Shown here: positions 34,033 to 44,198 of the stretch, piece after piece
Layout of the letters: the number at the start of each line of letters is the position of its first letter
Position numbering within the stretch: the stretch's first letter is position 1
Translations under genes and position numbers: made by a program
Assembly: GCF_030433645.1 (NCBI RefSeq)
Contig: NZ_JAROCG010000001.1
Span: forward strand, 1,860,001-1,924,000
DNA from: Arthrobacter burdickii
GTDB lineage: Bacteria > Actinomycetota > Actinomycetes > Actinomycetales > Micrococcaceae
Direction of reading: 5' to 3'
DNA length: 64,000 bases
Notes under the pieces: generated by a model
Database searches by the model: none
Told to the model about the DNA's origin: nothing
The model's input: the letters and a program-made list of their open reading frames with translations, nothing else

Positions 34033-35234
34033 CCGCGCAGGCATTCGACCCCCTCGAGGGCGTGGATGAGTCCGGCCGGATGGCGCCGAAGGCGTACGAC
34101 GCCATCGTGCTCGCCTCCTTCGGCGGACCCGAGGGGCAGGACGACGTCATCCCCTTCCTGCGCAACGTGACGCGCGGGCGCGGCATCCCCGACGAGCGCC
34201 TGGAGGCCGTCTCGCACCACTACCGTGCCTTCGGCGGCGTGAGCCCCATCAACGGGCAGAACCGGGCGCTCCGGGCGGCCATGGAGGCCGAACTGCGCCG
34301 GCGCGGCATCGACCTGCCGGTCTACTGGGGCAACCGCAACTGGGAACCCTTCATCGCGGACACCCTGCAGGAGGCGTACGACGCCGGCCACCGCAGGGTG
34401 CTGGCCGTCACCACGAGTGCCTACTCCTGCTATTCGAGCTGCCGCCAGTACCGTGAGGACCTCGGCATGGCGCTCGTGAAGACCGGCCTCGAAGGCCGCC
34501 TGGAGGTGGACAAGGTCCGCCAGTACTTCGACCACCCGGGCTTCGTCGAGCCCTTCGTCGAAGGCGTGACCGAGGGCCTCGCCAAGGTCCGCGCCGGCCT
34601 CGCCGGGCAGGGCACGCCGGACGCCCCCATCCACATCATGTTCTCCACCCACTCGATCCCGATGGGCGACGCCGAGGCCGCGGGACCGCGGAACGGCGAG
34701 GGTGGCCCCGTCCACGAGGAGGGCGCCTACGTGGCGCAGCACCTCGCGACGGCGCAGGCCGTGCTCGACCGGATCCCGGATGCCGCAGGCGTCGAGTGGT
34801 CCCTCGTGTACCAGTCCCGGTCCGGCGCGCCGCACATCCCGTGGCTGGAGCCGGACATCAGCGACGCACTCCGCGACCGCTACGAGGACGGCACGCGCGG
34901 CGTCGTCATCGTCCCGCTCGGATTCGTCTCCGACCACATGGAGGTGGCCTGGGACCTCGACACGGAGGCGTTGGAGACCTGCGGCGAACTCGGTATCGTC
35001 GCCGACCGCGTCCCCACCCCCGGAACCCACCGGAAGTTCGTCGAGGGCCTGATCGACCTCATCCTCGAGCGAACCATCGACAACAACATCGCCGACCGCC
35101 CGGCCGCCACGACCCTCGGCCCCTGGTACGACGTCTGCCGGCCGAACTGCTGCGCCAACCGGCGCGGTGAGAAGCCGACGATCGCGGCCGTCGATTCGAC
35201 CGTGGGGACGCCGCTTCCCAACCCGGAGATGTGA
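34029..35234 (+). CDS. hemH: Coproporphyrin III ferrochelatase (CpfC/HemH)
   Basis: Inserts Fe2+ into coproporphyrin III. 401 residues. VLASFGGPEGQDDV, NVTRGRGIP, YWGNRNWEPF, TTSAYSCYSSCRQYRED, FSTHSIPM and HIPWLEPDI are family hallmarks, including the catalytic His of STHSIP. Cysteines in SCYSSCR and in the C-terminal DVCRPNCCAN match the [2Fe-2S] cluster ligands found in actinobacterial and mycobacterial ferrochelatases, a feature absent from the Bacillus enzyme. The ATG overlaps the hemQ stop (ATGA); the gene ends at an overlap with hemC. Confidence 0.93.
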   Translation: MTAQAFDPLEGVDESGRMAPKAYDAIVLASFGGPEGQDDVIPFLRNVTRGRGIPDERLEAVSHHYRAFGGVSPINGQNRALRAAMEAELRRRGIDLPVYWGNRNWEPFIADTLQEAYDAGHRRVLAVTTSAYSCYSSCRQYREDLGMALVKTGLEGRLEVDKVRQYFDHPGFVEPFVEGVTEGLAKVRAGLAGQGTPDAPIHIMFSTHSIPMGDAEAAGPRNGEGGPVHEEGAYVAQHLATAQAVLDRIPDAAGVEWSLVYQSRSGAPHIPWLEPDISDALRDRYEDGTRGVVIVPLGFVSDHMEVAWDLDTEALETCGELGIVADRVPTPGTHRKFVEGLIDLILERTIDNNIADRPAATTLGPWYDVCRPNCCANRRGEKPTIAAVDSTVGTPLPNPEM

Positions 35235-36181
35235 TGGCTGCAGGTATCCGGGTCGGAACGCGGGGCAGCGCCCTCGCGATGACGCAGACGACGACGGTGG
35301 CGGAGGAGGTCTCCGGCCTCGCCGGCCTTCCCTACGAACTCGTGCGGGTCCGGACCGAGGGAGACGTCCTGAAGGGATCGCTCTCGCAGATCGGGGGCAC
35401 CGGCGTCTTCGTCGCAGCCCTCCGTGACGCGCTGCTCGAGGAGCGGTGCGACGTCGCCGTGCATTCGCTCAAGGACCTCCCCACCCTTCCGGCACCCGGG
35501 CTCACCGTGGCAGCGGTGCCCGAGCGTGAGGACGTCCGTGACGCCCTGTGCGCACGCGACGGGCTCACACTGGCCACCCTCCCCGACGGGGCCCGCGTGG
35601 GCACGGGGTCGCCGCGCCGCGCCGCGCAGCTCCGCGCCGCACGGCCGGGGCTCGACGTCGTCGACATCCGCGGCAACGTGGACACCCGCCTGGGGCGCGT
35701 CGCCGGACTCGTCCCCGGGGCGCCGGGCGACCTCGACGCCGTCGTCCTCGCCGCAGCGGGACTGCGGCGGCTGGGACGCCACGACGCCATCACCGAACTG
35801 ATCGACACCGACGTCATGCTGCCCGCGGCCGGGCAGGGCGCCCTTGCCGTCGAATGCCGCGAGACCGAGGCGACGCCGCGGGTACGCGAAGCCCTCGCCG
35901 CCTACGACCACCTGCCCACACGGCTGGCGGTGACCGCGGAACGCGCGGTCCTGCTGCAGCTCGAGGCCGGATGTGCAGCGCCGATCGGGGCCCTCGCGCA
36001 CCTGCGGGGTGACGAACTCGCGCTCGAGGCCGTGGTCTGCAGCCCGGACGGCCGCTCGATCCTCCGGAGAACCCGCTCCGCGCCCGCCACGGATGCCGTC
36101 GCCGCCGCGCAGCTGGGGCTCGACCTCGCCGAGGACCTGCTCGCCGCAGGTGCTGCCGCCATCGCGCCCCTGAACAGCTAG
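35234..36181 (+). CDS. hemC: Porphobilinogen deaminase (hydroxymethylbilane synthase)
   Basis: Assembles four porphobilinogens into hydroxymethylbilane. 315 residues. RVGTRGSALAMTQ at the N-terminus, VHSLKDLPT, GTGSPRRAAQL, RGNVDTRLG and LPAAGQGALAVE are catalytic motifs, and the dipyrromethane cofactor Cys247 is in LEAGCAAPIGA. The ATG at 35234 shares its A with the hemH stop (TGATG); the GTG three bases upstream is less likely. Confidence 0.94.
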   Translation: MAAGIRVGTRGSALAMTQTTTVAEEVSGLAGLPYELVRVRTEGDVLKGSLSQIGGTGVFVAALRDALLEERCDVAVHSLKDLPTLPAPGLTVAAVPEREDVRDALCARDGLTLATLPDGARVGTGSPRRAAQLRAARPGLDVVDIRGNVDTRLGRVAGLVPGAPGDLDAVVLAAAGLRRLGRHDAITELIDTDVMLPAAGQGALAVECRETEATPRVREALAAYDHLPTRLAVTAERAVLLQLEAGCAAPIGALAHLRGDELALEAVVCSPDGRSILRRTRSAPATDAVAAAQLGLDLAEDLLAAGAAAIAPLNS

Positions 36182-36188
36182 GGAGGCC

Positions 36189-37046
36189 GTGGCGAAGGAT
36201 CGGGACACGGTGATCGTCCTCCGGCATCCCGCGCGGGCCGTCCGCATCGCCGCCGCGCTCTCCGCAGCAGGTATGGCGACCTACGCACTGCCCCTGACGG
36301 ACACCGAACTGCCCTCCGACGTGGACGCCGTGGCCACCGAACTGGAGGCCCTCGGCAGGGGCGCGTACCAGTGGCTCGTGGTGACCAGCGGCAACGCCGT
36401 CCAGGCACTCGGCATGGTCGCAGCTTCCCGCGGCACGGTGCTCGCCGACCTGGTCCGCTCCGGACGGGTGCGCGTCGCCGCCGTCGGCTCCACCACCGCG
36501 CGCCTGCTGGCGGACGCCGGCATCCCGGTGCAGCTGGTGCCTGAGGACGCGTCGGCAGCCGGTCTCCTGCGCGGATTCCCGCGCGGGGACGGCGCCGTGC
36601 TCGTCCCGCAGGCCGACCTCGCTCCCGACGACCTCCGCGCCGGCCTCGCCGACCGCGGGTGGTCCGTCCGCAGGGTCGAGGCGTACCGCACCGTGCCCTA
36701 TCCCGGACACGCGGGACGGCGTGTCCCCGGTGTCGAGGAGTCCGGAGCGAGGCCGCCGCTGATGACCTGGACGGAGCTCGCGGCGCTTGCGGCGGCCGGT
36801 GTCCAGCCCGCCGTCGTGTTCACCGCACCGAGCGCCGTCCGGCAGTTTCATGAAAGGCTGGACGCCGGGCCGCTGGCCTTCCTTCCGGTCGCCATCGGGC
36901 GTACGACGGCCTCGGCCCTGCGGACGCAGGGCTGGGAGCCGGAAGCGACGGCAGCGGACCCGACACCGCAGGGAATCGCCCTGGCCGTCGGGGAAGCCTT
37001 CTCGCGGGGCCGTCGTATCGACCCGGACCCGTACCCGCACCACTGA
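36189..37046 (+). CDS. hemD: Uroporphyrinogen-III synthase
   Basis: Cyclises hydroxymethylbilane with inversion of ring D. 285 residues, two Rossmann-like lobes: N-terminal [17 protein letters not shown] with [11 protein letters not shown], and C-terminal [16 protein letters not shown]. This family is poorly conserved in sequence, so position between hemC and hemB counts strongly. GTG start 7 bases after the hemC stop with GGAGG overlapping it. Confidence 0.88.
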   Translation: MAKDRDTVIVLRHPARAVRIAAALSAAGMATYALPLTDTELPSDVDAVATELEALGRGAYQWLVVTSGNAVQALGMVAASRGTVLADLVRSGRVRVAAVGSTTARLLADAGIPVQLVPEDASAAGLLRGFPRGDGAVLVPQADLAPDDLRAGLADRGWSVRRVEAYRTVPYPGHAGRRVPGVEESGARPPLMTWTELAALAAAGVQPAVVFTAPSAVRQFHERLDAGPLAFLPVAIGRTTASALRTQGWEPEATAADPTPQGIALAVGEAFSRGRRIDPDPYPHH

Positions 37047-37059
37047 ACGGAGATCAGCC

Positions 37060-38046
37060 ATGAGTTTTCCCCAGCACCGGCCACGGAGGCTGCGTTCGAC
37101 ACCTGCGCTGCGGCGCATGGTGGCCGAGTACCGGGTCCACCCGTCCGAGCTCATCCTGCCGGCGTTCATCCGGGAGGGCCTCAGCGAGCCCTCACCCATC
37201 CTCTCCATGCCGGGCGTCGTGCAGCACACGACGGACTCGCTGAAGCGGGCGGCGGCGGAGGCGGTGGAGCGCGGGGTCGGCGGCATCATGCTCTTCGGCA
37301 TCCCGGAACACCGGGACGCGACCGGCAGTGCCGGCATCGACCCCGACGGCGTTCTCAACAGGGCCATCGCCGACGTCCGTGCCGAAGTGGGGGACTCGCT
37401 CGTCGTGATGAGCGACGTCTGTCTCGACGAGTTCACCGACCACGGCCACTGCGGGGTGCTGGCCGACGACGGTTCGGTGGACAATGACGCGACGCTGGCG
37501 CTCTACGCGCAGATGGCCGTCGAGCAGGCGAGGGCCGGCGCCCACGTCCTGGGACCGTCCGGCATGATGGACGGCCAGGTCGCCGTCATCCGGCAGGCGC
37601 TGGACGGAGCCGGACACCAGGACACCGTGGTGCTGGCCTACGCCGCGAAGTACGCCTCGGCCTTCTACGGGCCCTTCCGGGAGGCCGTCGACTCCCAGCT
37701 CACCGGCGACCGCCGGACCTACCAGATGGACGCGGCGAACCGCCGGGAAGCGATCCTCGAGGTGGAGCTGGACATCGAGGAGGGCGCCGACATGGTGATG
37801 GTCAAGCCCGCGATGAGCTACCTCGACATCCTGGCCGACGTCGCCGCCATGTCACCCGTTCCCGTCGCGGCGTACCAGATCTCGGGGGAGTACGCGATGA
37901 TCGAGGCCGCTGCCGCGAACGGGTGGATCGACCGGCGGCGTGCCATCGAGGAATCGGTCCTCGGCATCAAGCGTGCCGGCGCACAGATGATCCTCACCTA
38001 CTGGGCCTCGGAGCTTGCGCTCTGGCTCGGCGAGACCAACCACTAG
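37060..38046 (+). CDS. hemB: Porphobilinogen synthase (delta-aminolevulinate dehydratase)
   Basis: Condenses two 5-aminolevulinates into porphobilinogen. 328 residues. Schiff-base Lys249 in [11 protein letters not shown] and Lys197 in [12 protein letters not shown]. The metal region reads [14 protein letters not shown]: Cys121 and Cys131 of the zinc triad are present, but the middle position is Asp123 where the E. coli and yeast zinc enzymes have Cys, so the metal site is mixed. ATG with GGAG nine bases upstream, 13 bases after hemD. Confidence 0.93.
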   Translation: MSFPQHRPRRLRSTPALRRMVAEYRVHPSELILPAFIREGLSEPSPILSMPGVVQHTTDSLKRAAAEAVERGVGGIMLFGIPEHRDATGSAGIDPDGVLNRAIADVRAEVGDSLVVMSDVCLDEFTDHGHCGVLADDGSVDNDATLALYAQMAVEQARAGAHVLGPSGMMDGQVAVIRQALDGAGHQDTVVLAYAAKYASAFYGPFREAVDSQLTGDRRTYQMDAANRREAILEVELDIEEGADMVMVKPAMSYLDILADVAAMSPVPVAAYQISGEYAMIEAAAANGWIDRRRAIEESVLGIKRAGAQMILTYWASELALWLGETNH

Positions 38047-38073
38047 AACCAGAACTGCAGCTAAGGGACCGCC

Positions 38074-39399
38074 ATGACCACCTCTGAGAACCTGTACGAA
38101 CGCGCCCGCGCCCTCATGCCCGGCGGCGTCAACTCGCCGGTGCGTGCCTTCGGCTCGGTCGGCGGGACCCCCCGCTTCCTCGTCGACGCGCACGGAGCGT
38201 ACGTCACCGACGCCGACGGCCAGGAGTACGTCGACCTCGTCTGCTCGTGGGGACCCGCCCTGCTCGGCCACTCCCACCCCGACGTGATCGCGGCAGTCCA
38301 CCGCGCCGTCGACCACGGGCTCACCTTCGGTGCCTCGACGCCCGCCGAGGCGGACCTGGCGCAGCTCGTGAAGGAGCGCGTGCCCGCCGTCGAACTCCTG
38401 CGCATGGTCTCCACCGGCACCGAGGCGACCATGACGGCGGTACGACTGGCCCGCGGCTTCACCTCGCGCAACCTCATCGTGAAGTTCGCCGGCTGCTACC
38501 ACGGGCACGTGGACAGCCTGCTCGCGTCGGCAGGATCGGGCGTCGCGACCCTGGCGCTGCCCGGGTCCGCCGGAGTCACGGAGGCCACGACCGCGGAGAC
38601 CCTGGTGCTGCCCTACAACGACGTCGAAGCCGTCGAGGAGGCCTTCCGCACGCACGGCGAGCACATCGCCGCCGTCATCACGGAGGCCGCCCCCGCCAAC
38701 ATGGGCGTGGTGACGCCGGCGCCCGGGTTCAACGCCTTCCTGAGCCGCATCACCTCCGAGCACGGCGCCCTGTTCATCGTGGACGAGGTCATGACCGGCT
38801 TCCGGACGCACGCGGGCGGGTACTGGAAACTCACCGGCGGGGCCGACGACGCCGAGCACCCCTGGACACCTGACCTGCTGACCTTCGGCAAGGTCATCGG
38901 CGGCGGCATCCCCGCCGCGGCACTCGGTGGCCGCGCCGACGTCATGAACTACCTCGCGCCGATCGGACCCGTCTACCAGGCGGGCACCCTGTCGGGCAAC
39001 CCGCTCGCCATGGCCGCAGGCGTCGCCACCCTCACCGCAGCCACCGACGACGTCTACCGCCACGTCGATGCACGCTCGCTCGAGGTCAGCGAGGCACTGT
39101 CCGCGGAGCTCTCCAGGGCCGGCGTCGACCATTCCATCCAGCGGGCCGGGAACCTCTTCAGTGTCGCGTTCGGCACCGCGGAGCACGGCGTCCGGAACTA
39201 TGCCGACGCGCAGGGCCAGGAGGCCTTCCGCTACGGGCCGTTCTTCCACTCCATGCTCGACTCCGGCGTCTACCTGCCGCCGTCGGTGTACGAGGCGTGG
39301 TTCCTCTCGGCAGCGCACGACGACGCCGCGATGGAGCGCGTCCACGCGGCACTTCCAGCAGCGGCGCAGGCGGCAGCGGCAGCGGTACCGGTCGACTAG
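38074..39399 (+). CDS. hemL: Glutamate-1-semialdehyde 2,1-aminomutase
   Basis: PLP enzyme that turns glutamate-1-semialdehyde into 5-aminolevulinate, completing the supply branch begun by HemA. 441 residues. [28 protein letters not shown], the PLP-Asp in [12 protein letters not shown] and Lys273 in [14 protein letters not shown] are intact. Last gene of the hem operon; the stop overlaps the convergent exonuclease stop by four bases. The C-terminus ends in an Ala/Gln-rich stretch. Confidence 0.94.
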   Translation: MTTSENLYERARALMPGGVNSPVRAFGSVGGTPRFLVDAHGAYVTDADGQEYVDLVCSWGPALLGHSHPDVIAAVHRAVDHGLTFGASTPAEADLAQLVKERVPAVELLRMVSTGTEATMTAVRLARGFTSRNLIVKFAGCYHGHVDSLLASAGSGVATLALPGSAGVTEATTAETLVLPYNDVEAVEEAFRTHGEHIAAVITEAAPANMGVVTPAPGFNAFLSRITSEHGALFIVDEVMTGFRTHAGGYWKLTGGADDAEHPWTPDLLTFGKVIGGGIPAAALGGRADVMNYLAPIGPVYQAGTLSGNPLAMAAGVATLTAATDDVYRHVDARSLEVSEALSAELSRAGVDHSIQRAGNLFSVAFGTAEHGVRNYADAQGQEAFRYGPFFHSMLDSGVYLPPSVYEAWFLSAAHDDAAMERVHAALPAAAQAAAAAVPVD

Positions 39400-40280
39400 G
39401 CAGGGCGAGCAGCGGGTCGGGCGGCCGTCGCGGCGGCCGGGGCCGGCCGGCCCTGCGGCGCGCCACGGGATCCGCTGAGGGGTCCGATGACGGACTCGCT
39501 GCCGGGTCCGCCGGCCGGCGTGCTGCCGGCGCCACGGGATCCGCTGACCGGGTCACGGCCGGACTCGCTGGCGGACCCGCCGGTCGGTTGGAGGGCTGGT
39601 TCGATGACAGGCCAGGCACGCTCGATCACGGCGTCGGGTTCCGTCCTCCGGAGGTACTCCTCGAAGCTTGCCGCCTGACGGTCCGCCCAGACGATCAGCG
39701 ACGCGTGCAGGTCCGCGGCGGGCCGTCGCAGGAACGCGTACTGCTCCGCGAGGACCCGCCCCACCTGAAGCGTCGCGAGCACGTCGGCGGCTGAGGTGTG
39801 TGCATGCTCGAAGCGGATGCCGTAGTGCTCACAGAGCGCGGTCAGCGTCCGCTTGCCGCGCCGGTAGCGGTCCGCCTGCTTGTCCATGATGAACGGGTCG
39901 ACGACGGGCGATGGTCGGGGCGTCTCCACGCCGTGGCGCCGGCCCTCCTGGGCGAGCACCGTGAAGTCGTACCGGGCGTTGTAGGCGAGCACGGGGACGC
40001 CGGCCGTGAAGAGCCTCGCGAGGACCGCCGAGATGCCGTGGACCACGTCGACGGCGGGCAGCCCGTGGGATCGTGCATGGTCCGTCGTGATGCCGTGGAT
40101 GGCGGCGGCACCGTCCGGGATGTCGATACCCGGATCGGCCAGCCACTCGTGGTGTTCCAGTACCTCGCCGTCGCCGTCGACGAGGATGATGGTCGCGGTG
40201 ACGATGCGCGCCGTCAGCGGATCACGTCCCGTCGTCTCCAGGTCGAACGCGGCGTGTGGACCCTCATGCCAGCTCGTCAT
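39396..40280 (-). CDS. DEDDh 3'-5' exonuclease (DnaQ/RNase T-like)
   Basis: 294 residues. Exonuclease motifs: AAFDLETTG (Asp13, Glu15), [11 protein letters not shown], and [11 protein letters not shown] giving the His and final Asp of the DEDDh set. The catalytic domain ends near residue 215; the remaining 80 residues are a low-complexity GSRGA-type repeat tail seen as repeated ccacgggatccgctga blocks in the DNA. Substrate (DNA proofreading-type or RNA) cannot be told from sequence. The ATG at 40280 sits six bases after TACCGT, so leaderless. Divergent from the alkyltransferase-like gene. Confidence 0.88.
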   Translation of the reverse strand: MTSWHEGPHAAFDLETTGRDPLTARIVTATIILVDGDGEVLEHHEWLADPGIDIPDGAAAIHGITTDHARSHGLPAVDVVHGISAVLARLFTAGVPVLAYNARYDFTVLAQEGRRHGVETPRPSPVVDPFIMDKQADRYRRGKRTLTALCEHYGIRFEHAHTSAADVLATLQVGRVLAEQYAFLRRPAADLHASLIVWADRQAASFEEYLRRTEPDAVIERAWPVIEPALQPTGGSASESGRDPVSGSRGAGSTPAGGPGSESVIGPLSGSRGAPQGRPAPAAATAARPAARPA

Positions 40281-40286
40281 GGCATC

Positions 40287-40292
40287 ACGGTA
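40287..40292 (-). promoter_or_regulatory. Putative -10 element of the exonuclease gene (leaderless)
   Basis: TACCGT on the reverse strand, then GATGCC, then ATG at 40280. It shows that the much longer upstream open frame is not transcribed from here. Confidence 0.5.
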
Positions 40293-40343
40293 TCGGCAGG
40301 GTCCGACCAATTGATGCCGCCCCTCCGGCGCGTGCCGACGGGC

Positions 40344-40349
40344 TAGGGT
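40344..40349 (+). promoter_or_regulatory. Putative -10 element of the alkyltransferase-like gene (leaderless)
   Basis: TAGGGT, then TGGCCC, then ATG at 40356; identical hexamer and spacing to dapE. Confidence 0.5.
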
Positions 40350-40355
40350 TGGCCC

Positions 40356-40853
40356 ATGCATCCACGAGCCGGCGGTCAGGGGTTCAGCCAGGGCGTCGTC
40401 GACGCCGGCCCTGCGGGCGCCTCTCCCATCGATCTGCACGCCGGTTCCGCCCTGCGCCCTGTACGCGCCCCCCGCATCGATCCGGAGGCCTATGCCGAGG
40501 CCGTCCTGGCCGTCGCGGAGCTGGTTCCCGGAGGCAGGGTCCTGACCTACGGTGACGTGGCGGAACTCCTCGAATGCGGCGGACCGCGCCAGGTCGGACG
40601 GGCCCTGTCCCGGAGCACGCGGGACGTTCCCTGGTGGCGCATCCTGCGGGCCGGCGGTCATCCTCCCCAGGGGCTGGCACTGCCCGCCCGGCACCGCTAT
40701 GACGAGGAGGGGACCCCCTTGTCCCTACCCTCGGGCTCGGCGGACTCGGGGGATTACCGGGTCGACCTCTCGGCCGCCCGGTGGTGGCCCGCTCCGGAGG
40801 ACCAGGGACGGATCGCCGACCTCGGCGCGTCCCTCCGACGCGCCGGACTGTAG
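40356..40853 (+). CDS. Alkyltransferase-like protein (MGMT fold, active Cys replaced)
   Basis: 165 residues with an MGMT DNA-binding domain from about residue 40: VPGGRVLTYGDVAELL and CGGPRQVGRALSR. The alkyl-accepting PCHR motif reads PWWR here (Trp93, Trp94), so it cannot accept alkyl groups. Proteins of this type bind O6-alkylguanine and hand it to nucleotide excision repair. It lies directly in front of the adnA-adnB repair genes. About 40 N-terminal residues are extra. Position matches mycobacterial Rv3204. Confidence 0.87.
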   Translation: MHPRAGGQGFSQGVVDAGPAGASPIDLHAGSALRPVRAPRIDPEAYAEAVLAVAELVPGGRVLTYGDVAELLECGGPRQVGRALSRSTRDVPWWRILRAGGHPPQGLALPARHRYDEEGTPLSLPSGSADSGDYRVDLSAARWWPAPEDQGRIADLGASLRRAGL

Positions 40854-40910
40854 CGCGGGACACCCGTTGCGTGTCCTTCGTTTGTCCGTGGGATGTGATG
40901 ATCTAGGTAC

Positions 40911-43900
40911 ATGACCAGCACTCTCCACGACGCTCCTCCGTCGCTCTCCGGCGACGTTCCGGGCGGGGCCCCCGATCCCTCGACGGGCTACCGGGACGTC
41001 CTCGAGTCGCTGGTGCACGTTCCGGGCCAGGTGCTGGTCCTCGGTGCTCCCGGAAGCGGGAAGTCCTCCCTGCTCACGGACCTCGCGGTGCGCCGGATCG
41101 GGGCGGGGACCGTCGAGCCCGAAGGATTGCTCCTCCTCGGTCCGACGCGTGCGGCGGCGACGCGGCTGCGCGACGAACTCACCGCCAAGCTCGACCGCAG
41201 CATCAGTACCGCCCCTGCCCGCACCTGGGCCTCCTACGCCTTCGACCTCATCCGGCGCGCCAAGGCCGAGGGACGGACCCCCGGCATTACGCGTGCACCG
41301 CGCCTGCTCTCGGGGGCGGAGCAGGACCTCATCATCAAGGAACTCCTGTCCGGACATGGACGCGACGGCGCTCCCGGGCTCGAGTGGCCGGCGAGCCTCG
41401 CCCTCGCCCTGCCGACGCGGGGCTTCCGGCAGGAGATCCGTGACCTGTTCGACCGCGTGAGCGAGTACGGTGTACCCGCCGACGACCTGGCCGCCTGGGG
41501 CGAGCGCTTCGACCGGCCGGACTGGGTAGCGGCAGCGGCGCTCTACCGCGAGTACCGCGACGTCCTCGATCTCCGCATGCCCGAGGCCTTCGACCCCGCC
41601 GGGATCCTCACGGCCGCGCGGGAGATCCTCGAGACCGACCGCGATTTCCTCGACCAGGAGCGAACACGCCTGCAGCTCGTCCTCGTGGACGACTACCAGG
41701 AGGCGAACCCGGCCGTCCACGCACTGCTGGGACTGATCGGAACAGGCAAGGACGTCGTCGTCACCTCCTGCCCCGACACGGTGGCGCAGGGCTTCCGTGG
41801 TGCCCGTCCCGAACTCACGGGACGCCTGGACACCCTGTTCCGGCGTCGCGCCCTGACGACGGTGACCCTGCCGGCATCACTGACCCTGCAGGGCCGCCTG
41901 GCCGATGCCTGGGGCAACGTCGCCGCCCGTATCGCGACAACGGGCGTGAGCACCGCCTACCGGTCGCAGCCGGGCGGCCCCCTCGAGGGCACGGAGGGGG
42001 ACCCGGCGCGGGAGGAGGCAACGGTGTCCGCCCACGTGCTCGACAGCGCCTTCCACGAGCAGCGTTTCATCACGCAGCGCGTGCTCGAGGCACATCTTTT
42101 CGGTGGGCGCAGCCTGGATGACATCGCCGTGATCGTGCGGAACGGTGCGCAGGTGTCCGCGGTCCAGCGCTTCCTGACCGCGCAGGGCATCGCCGTCAAC
42201 GTGCCGGCCGCCGAGACCGCGATCCGCGAGGAACCTGCCGTCCGTCCGCTGCTGGACCTGTATGCGGTGGTCGTGGGACGAGCGGACCTGGATACCGAGC
42301 TGTGTATCTCCCTGCTCACGTCACGGATCGGCGGCGCCGGCAGCCTCGAGCTCCGCCGGCTGCGCCAGATTCTGCGCCGCAACGAGCTGCAGCAGGGTGG
42401 GGGCCGCACGAGCGACGAACTGCTGACGGCCCTGTTCGCCGCGCCCGAGGAGATCGCCGCCCTGCCCTCCGAGGGGGCGCCGGTCCGGCGGCTCCACCGG
42501 ATGCTCGAGGCCGGGAAGGCAGCCGTCGACGACCCCGGGAGCGACCCTGAGGCCGTCCTGTGGGCGCTCTGGTCCACGTCCGGCCTGGCGCAGCAGTGGT
42601 CCGGGGCCGCCCTGTCAGAGGGGCCCTCATCAGCCAGGGCGGATCGCGACCTCGACGCCATGATGGCCCTGTTCCACACGGCGGAGCGCTTCGTCGAGCA
42701 GATGCCGGGAGCGGACCCGGAGCTGTTCCTCGACTACATCCTCAGCCAGGACATCCCGATGGACACCCTCACGCAGCGCACCACCCGCCAGGCGTCGGTG
42801 TCGGTGCTCACGCCCGCGAGCGCCGCGGGCCGGCACTGGCCGCTGGTGATCGTCGCGGGAGTGCAGGACGGCGTCTGGCCGAACCTGAGACTGCGCGGCG
42901 AACTCCTCGGGTCGGGGGAGCTGCGGGCGCTGCTGGACTTCGGTGAATCGTTCCGCAGCACCCGAGATCCCGTGTCGCTGCTGCAGGACATCCGTTTCGA
43001 CGAGCTGCGCACGTTCTCCCTCGCCGTCTCCCGTGCCACGCAGGAGCTGGTGTGCTGCGCCGTCTCCTCCCAGGACGAGCAGCCCTCCCAGTTCCTCGAC
43101 GTGCTCGACCCCCTGCCCGCCGGTACCGCCGAGAGGGCCCGCACCGAGGTGCTGCGTCCGGTGACGCTGCGCGCACTGGTCGCCGAGCTGCGCAAGTTCG
43201 CCCAGGACCCCTCCGCTGCCACGGCGCTGTCCGGCGAGGCCGTGCGCCACCTCGGGCGCATGGCATCGCTGGAGCCGCCGGTGCCGGGAGCACATCCCGC
43301 GCAGTGGTGGGGTGTCCTGGGGATGAGCAGCAACGAGCCCGTCGTCTCCCAGGACCAGCCCATCCCCGTGTCCCCCTCGAAGGTCGAGTCCGTGCTCACC
43401 TCGCCCCTGAGCTGGTTCGTCTCCGCGGCAGGGGGGGAACGCACCACCGATTTTGCCCGGTCGCTCGGCACCCTCGTTCACCAGATCGCGCAGGACATGC
43501 CGGACGCCACCGGAAACGAGTACGTCCGGGAACTCGAACGGCGCTGGCCCCAGCTGGGCATCCGGGACACCTGGGAAGGCCAGGCCGACTTCCGGCGCGC
43601 GGAGGGCATGGTGCGCAAGCTCGCCGCGTACGTGCTGTGGATGCGGCAGGCCGGACGGTCCCTGAAGGCCACGGAGGTCGACTTCTCCGTGGACCTCGAC
43701 GTGCGCATCGACGGCGCGGAGAGGATCGCCCGACTGCGCGGCCAGATCGACCGGCTCGAGCTCGATGCGGACGGCCGTTTCGTCGTCGTCGACCTGAAGA
43801 CGGGGAAGAGCTCGCCTGTGGCAGCCGAGATCGCGCGGCACCCGCAGCTTGCGGCCTATCAGACTGCCGTGGCCTCCGGCGCGCTCCTCGACGGGGTGGA

Positions 43901-44198
43901 GCCGGATGGCGGCGAAGCCGCAGCAAAGGCTGCGGGGGAAAGCGCGCCCACGGTGCCGGGAGGGGCGTCCCTGGTCCAGCTGGGTACCAAGTCCAAGGGC
44001 ATCGCCGTGCAGGAGCAGCCGCCCGTGGGGCCGGAGGACAGCTGGGCGAGGACCATGATCGAGGACGCCGCATCCCTCATGGCGGCCGCGACGTTCGACA
44101 CGATCCATGACCCGAAACGCTCGGGATTCGGTGGAAGCGGCTGCCGCCTTCCCGAGATCTGTCCGTTGTGCGAAGAAGGCAAGCAGGTGACCCAGTAA
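40911..44198 (+). CDS. adnA: AdnA-like helicase-nuclease subunit (UvrD-like plus RecB-type nuclease)
   Basis: 1095 residues. N-terminal UvrD-like motor: Walker A GAPGSGKSS (45-53), a degenerate Walker B VDDYQ (260-263 in place of DEFQD), and LVIVAGVQDGVWPN. The C-terminal RecB-type nuclease domain begins near residue 860, with GQIDRLELDAD and VVVDLKTGKS (Asp961, Lys963). A cysteine-rich C-terminus (SGCRLPEICPLC) could bind a metal or Fe-S cluster. Partner of the following gene in a double-strand-break end-resection machine, the AdnAB type of mycobacteria (Rv3202c/Rv3201c). ATG with TAGGTA adjacent and TGATCT six bases upstream. Confidence 0.88.
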   Translation: MTSTLHDAPPSLSGDVPGGAPDPSTGYRDVLESLVHVPGQVLVLGAPGSGKSSLLTDLAVRRIGAGTVEPEGLLLLGPTRAAATRLRDELTAKLDRSISTAPARTWASYAFDLIRRAKAEGRTPGITRAPRLLSGAEQDLIIKELLSGHGRDGAPGLEWPASLALALPTRGFRQEIRDLFDRVSEYGVPADDLAAWGERFDRPDWVAAAALYREYRDVLDLRMPEAFDPAGILTAAREILETDRDFLDQERTRLQLVLVDDYQEANPAVHALLGLIGTGKDVVVTSCPDTVAQGFRGARPELTGRLDTLFRRRALTTVTLPASLTLQGRLADAWGNVAARIATTGVSTAYRSQPGGPLEGTEGDPAREEATVSAHVLDSAFHEQRFITQRVLEAHLFGGRSLDDIAVIVRNGAQVSAVQRFLTAQGIAVNVPAAETAIREEPAVRPLLDLYAVVVGRADLDTELCISLLTSRIGGAGSLELRRLRQILRRNELQQGGGRTSDELLTALFAAPEEIAALPSEGAPVRRLHRMLEAGKAAVDDPGSDPEAVLWALWSTSGLAQQWSGAALSEGPSSARADRDLDAMMALFHTAERFVEQMPGADPELFLDYILSQDIPMDTLTQRTTRQASVSVLTPASAAGRHWPLVIVAGVQDGVWPNLRLRGELLGSGELRALLDFGESFRSTRDPVSLLQDIRFDELRTFSLAVSRATQELVCCAVSSQDEQPSQFLDVLDPLPAGTAERARTEVLRPVTLRALVAELRKFAQDPSAATALSGEAVRHLGRMASLEPPVPGAHPAQWWGVLGMSSNEPVVSQDQPIPVSPSKVESVLTSPLSWFVSAAGGERTTDFARSLGTLVHQIAQDMPDATGNEYVRELERRWPQLGIRDTWEGQADFRRAEGMVRKLAAYVLWMRQAGRSLKATEVDFSVDLDVRIDGAERIARLRGQIDRLELDADGRFVVVDLKTGKSSPVAAEIARHPQLAAYQTAVASGALLDGVEPDGGEAAAKAAGESAPTVPGGASLVQLGTKSKGIAVQEQPPVGPEDSWARTMIEDAASLMAAATFDTIHDPKRSGFGGSGCRLPEICPLCEEGKQVTQ

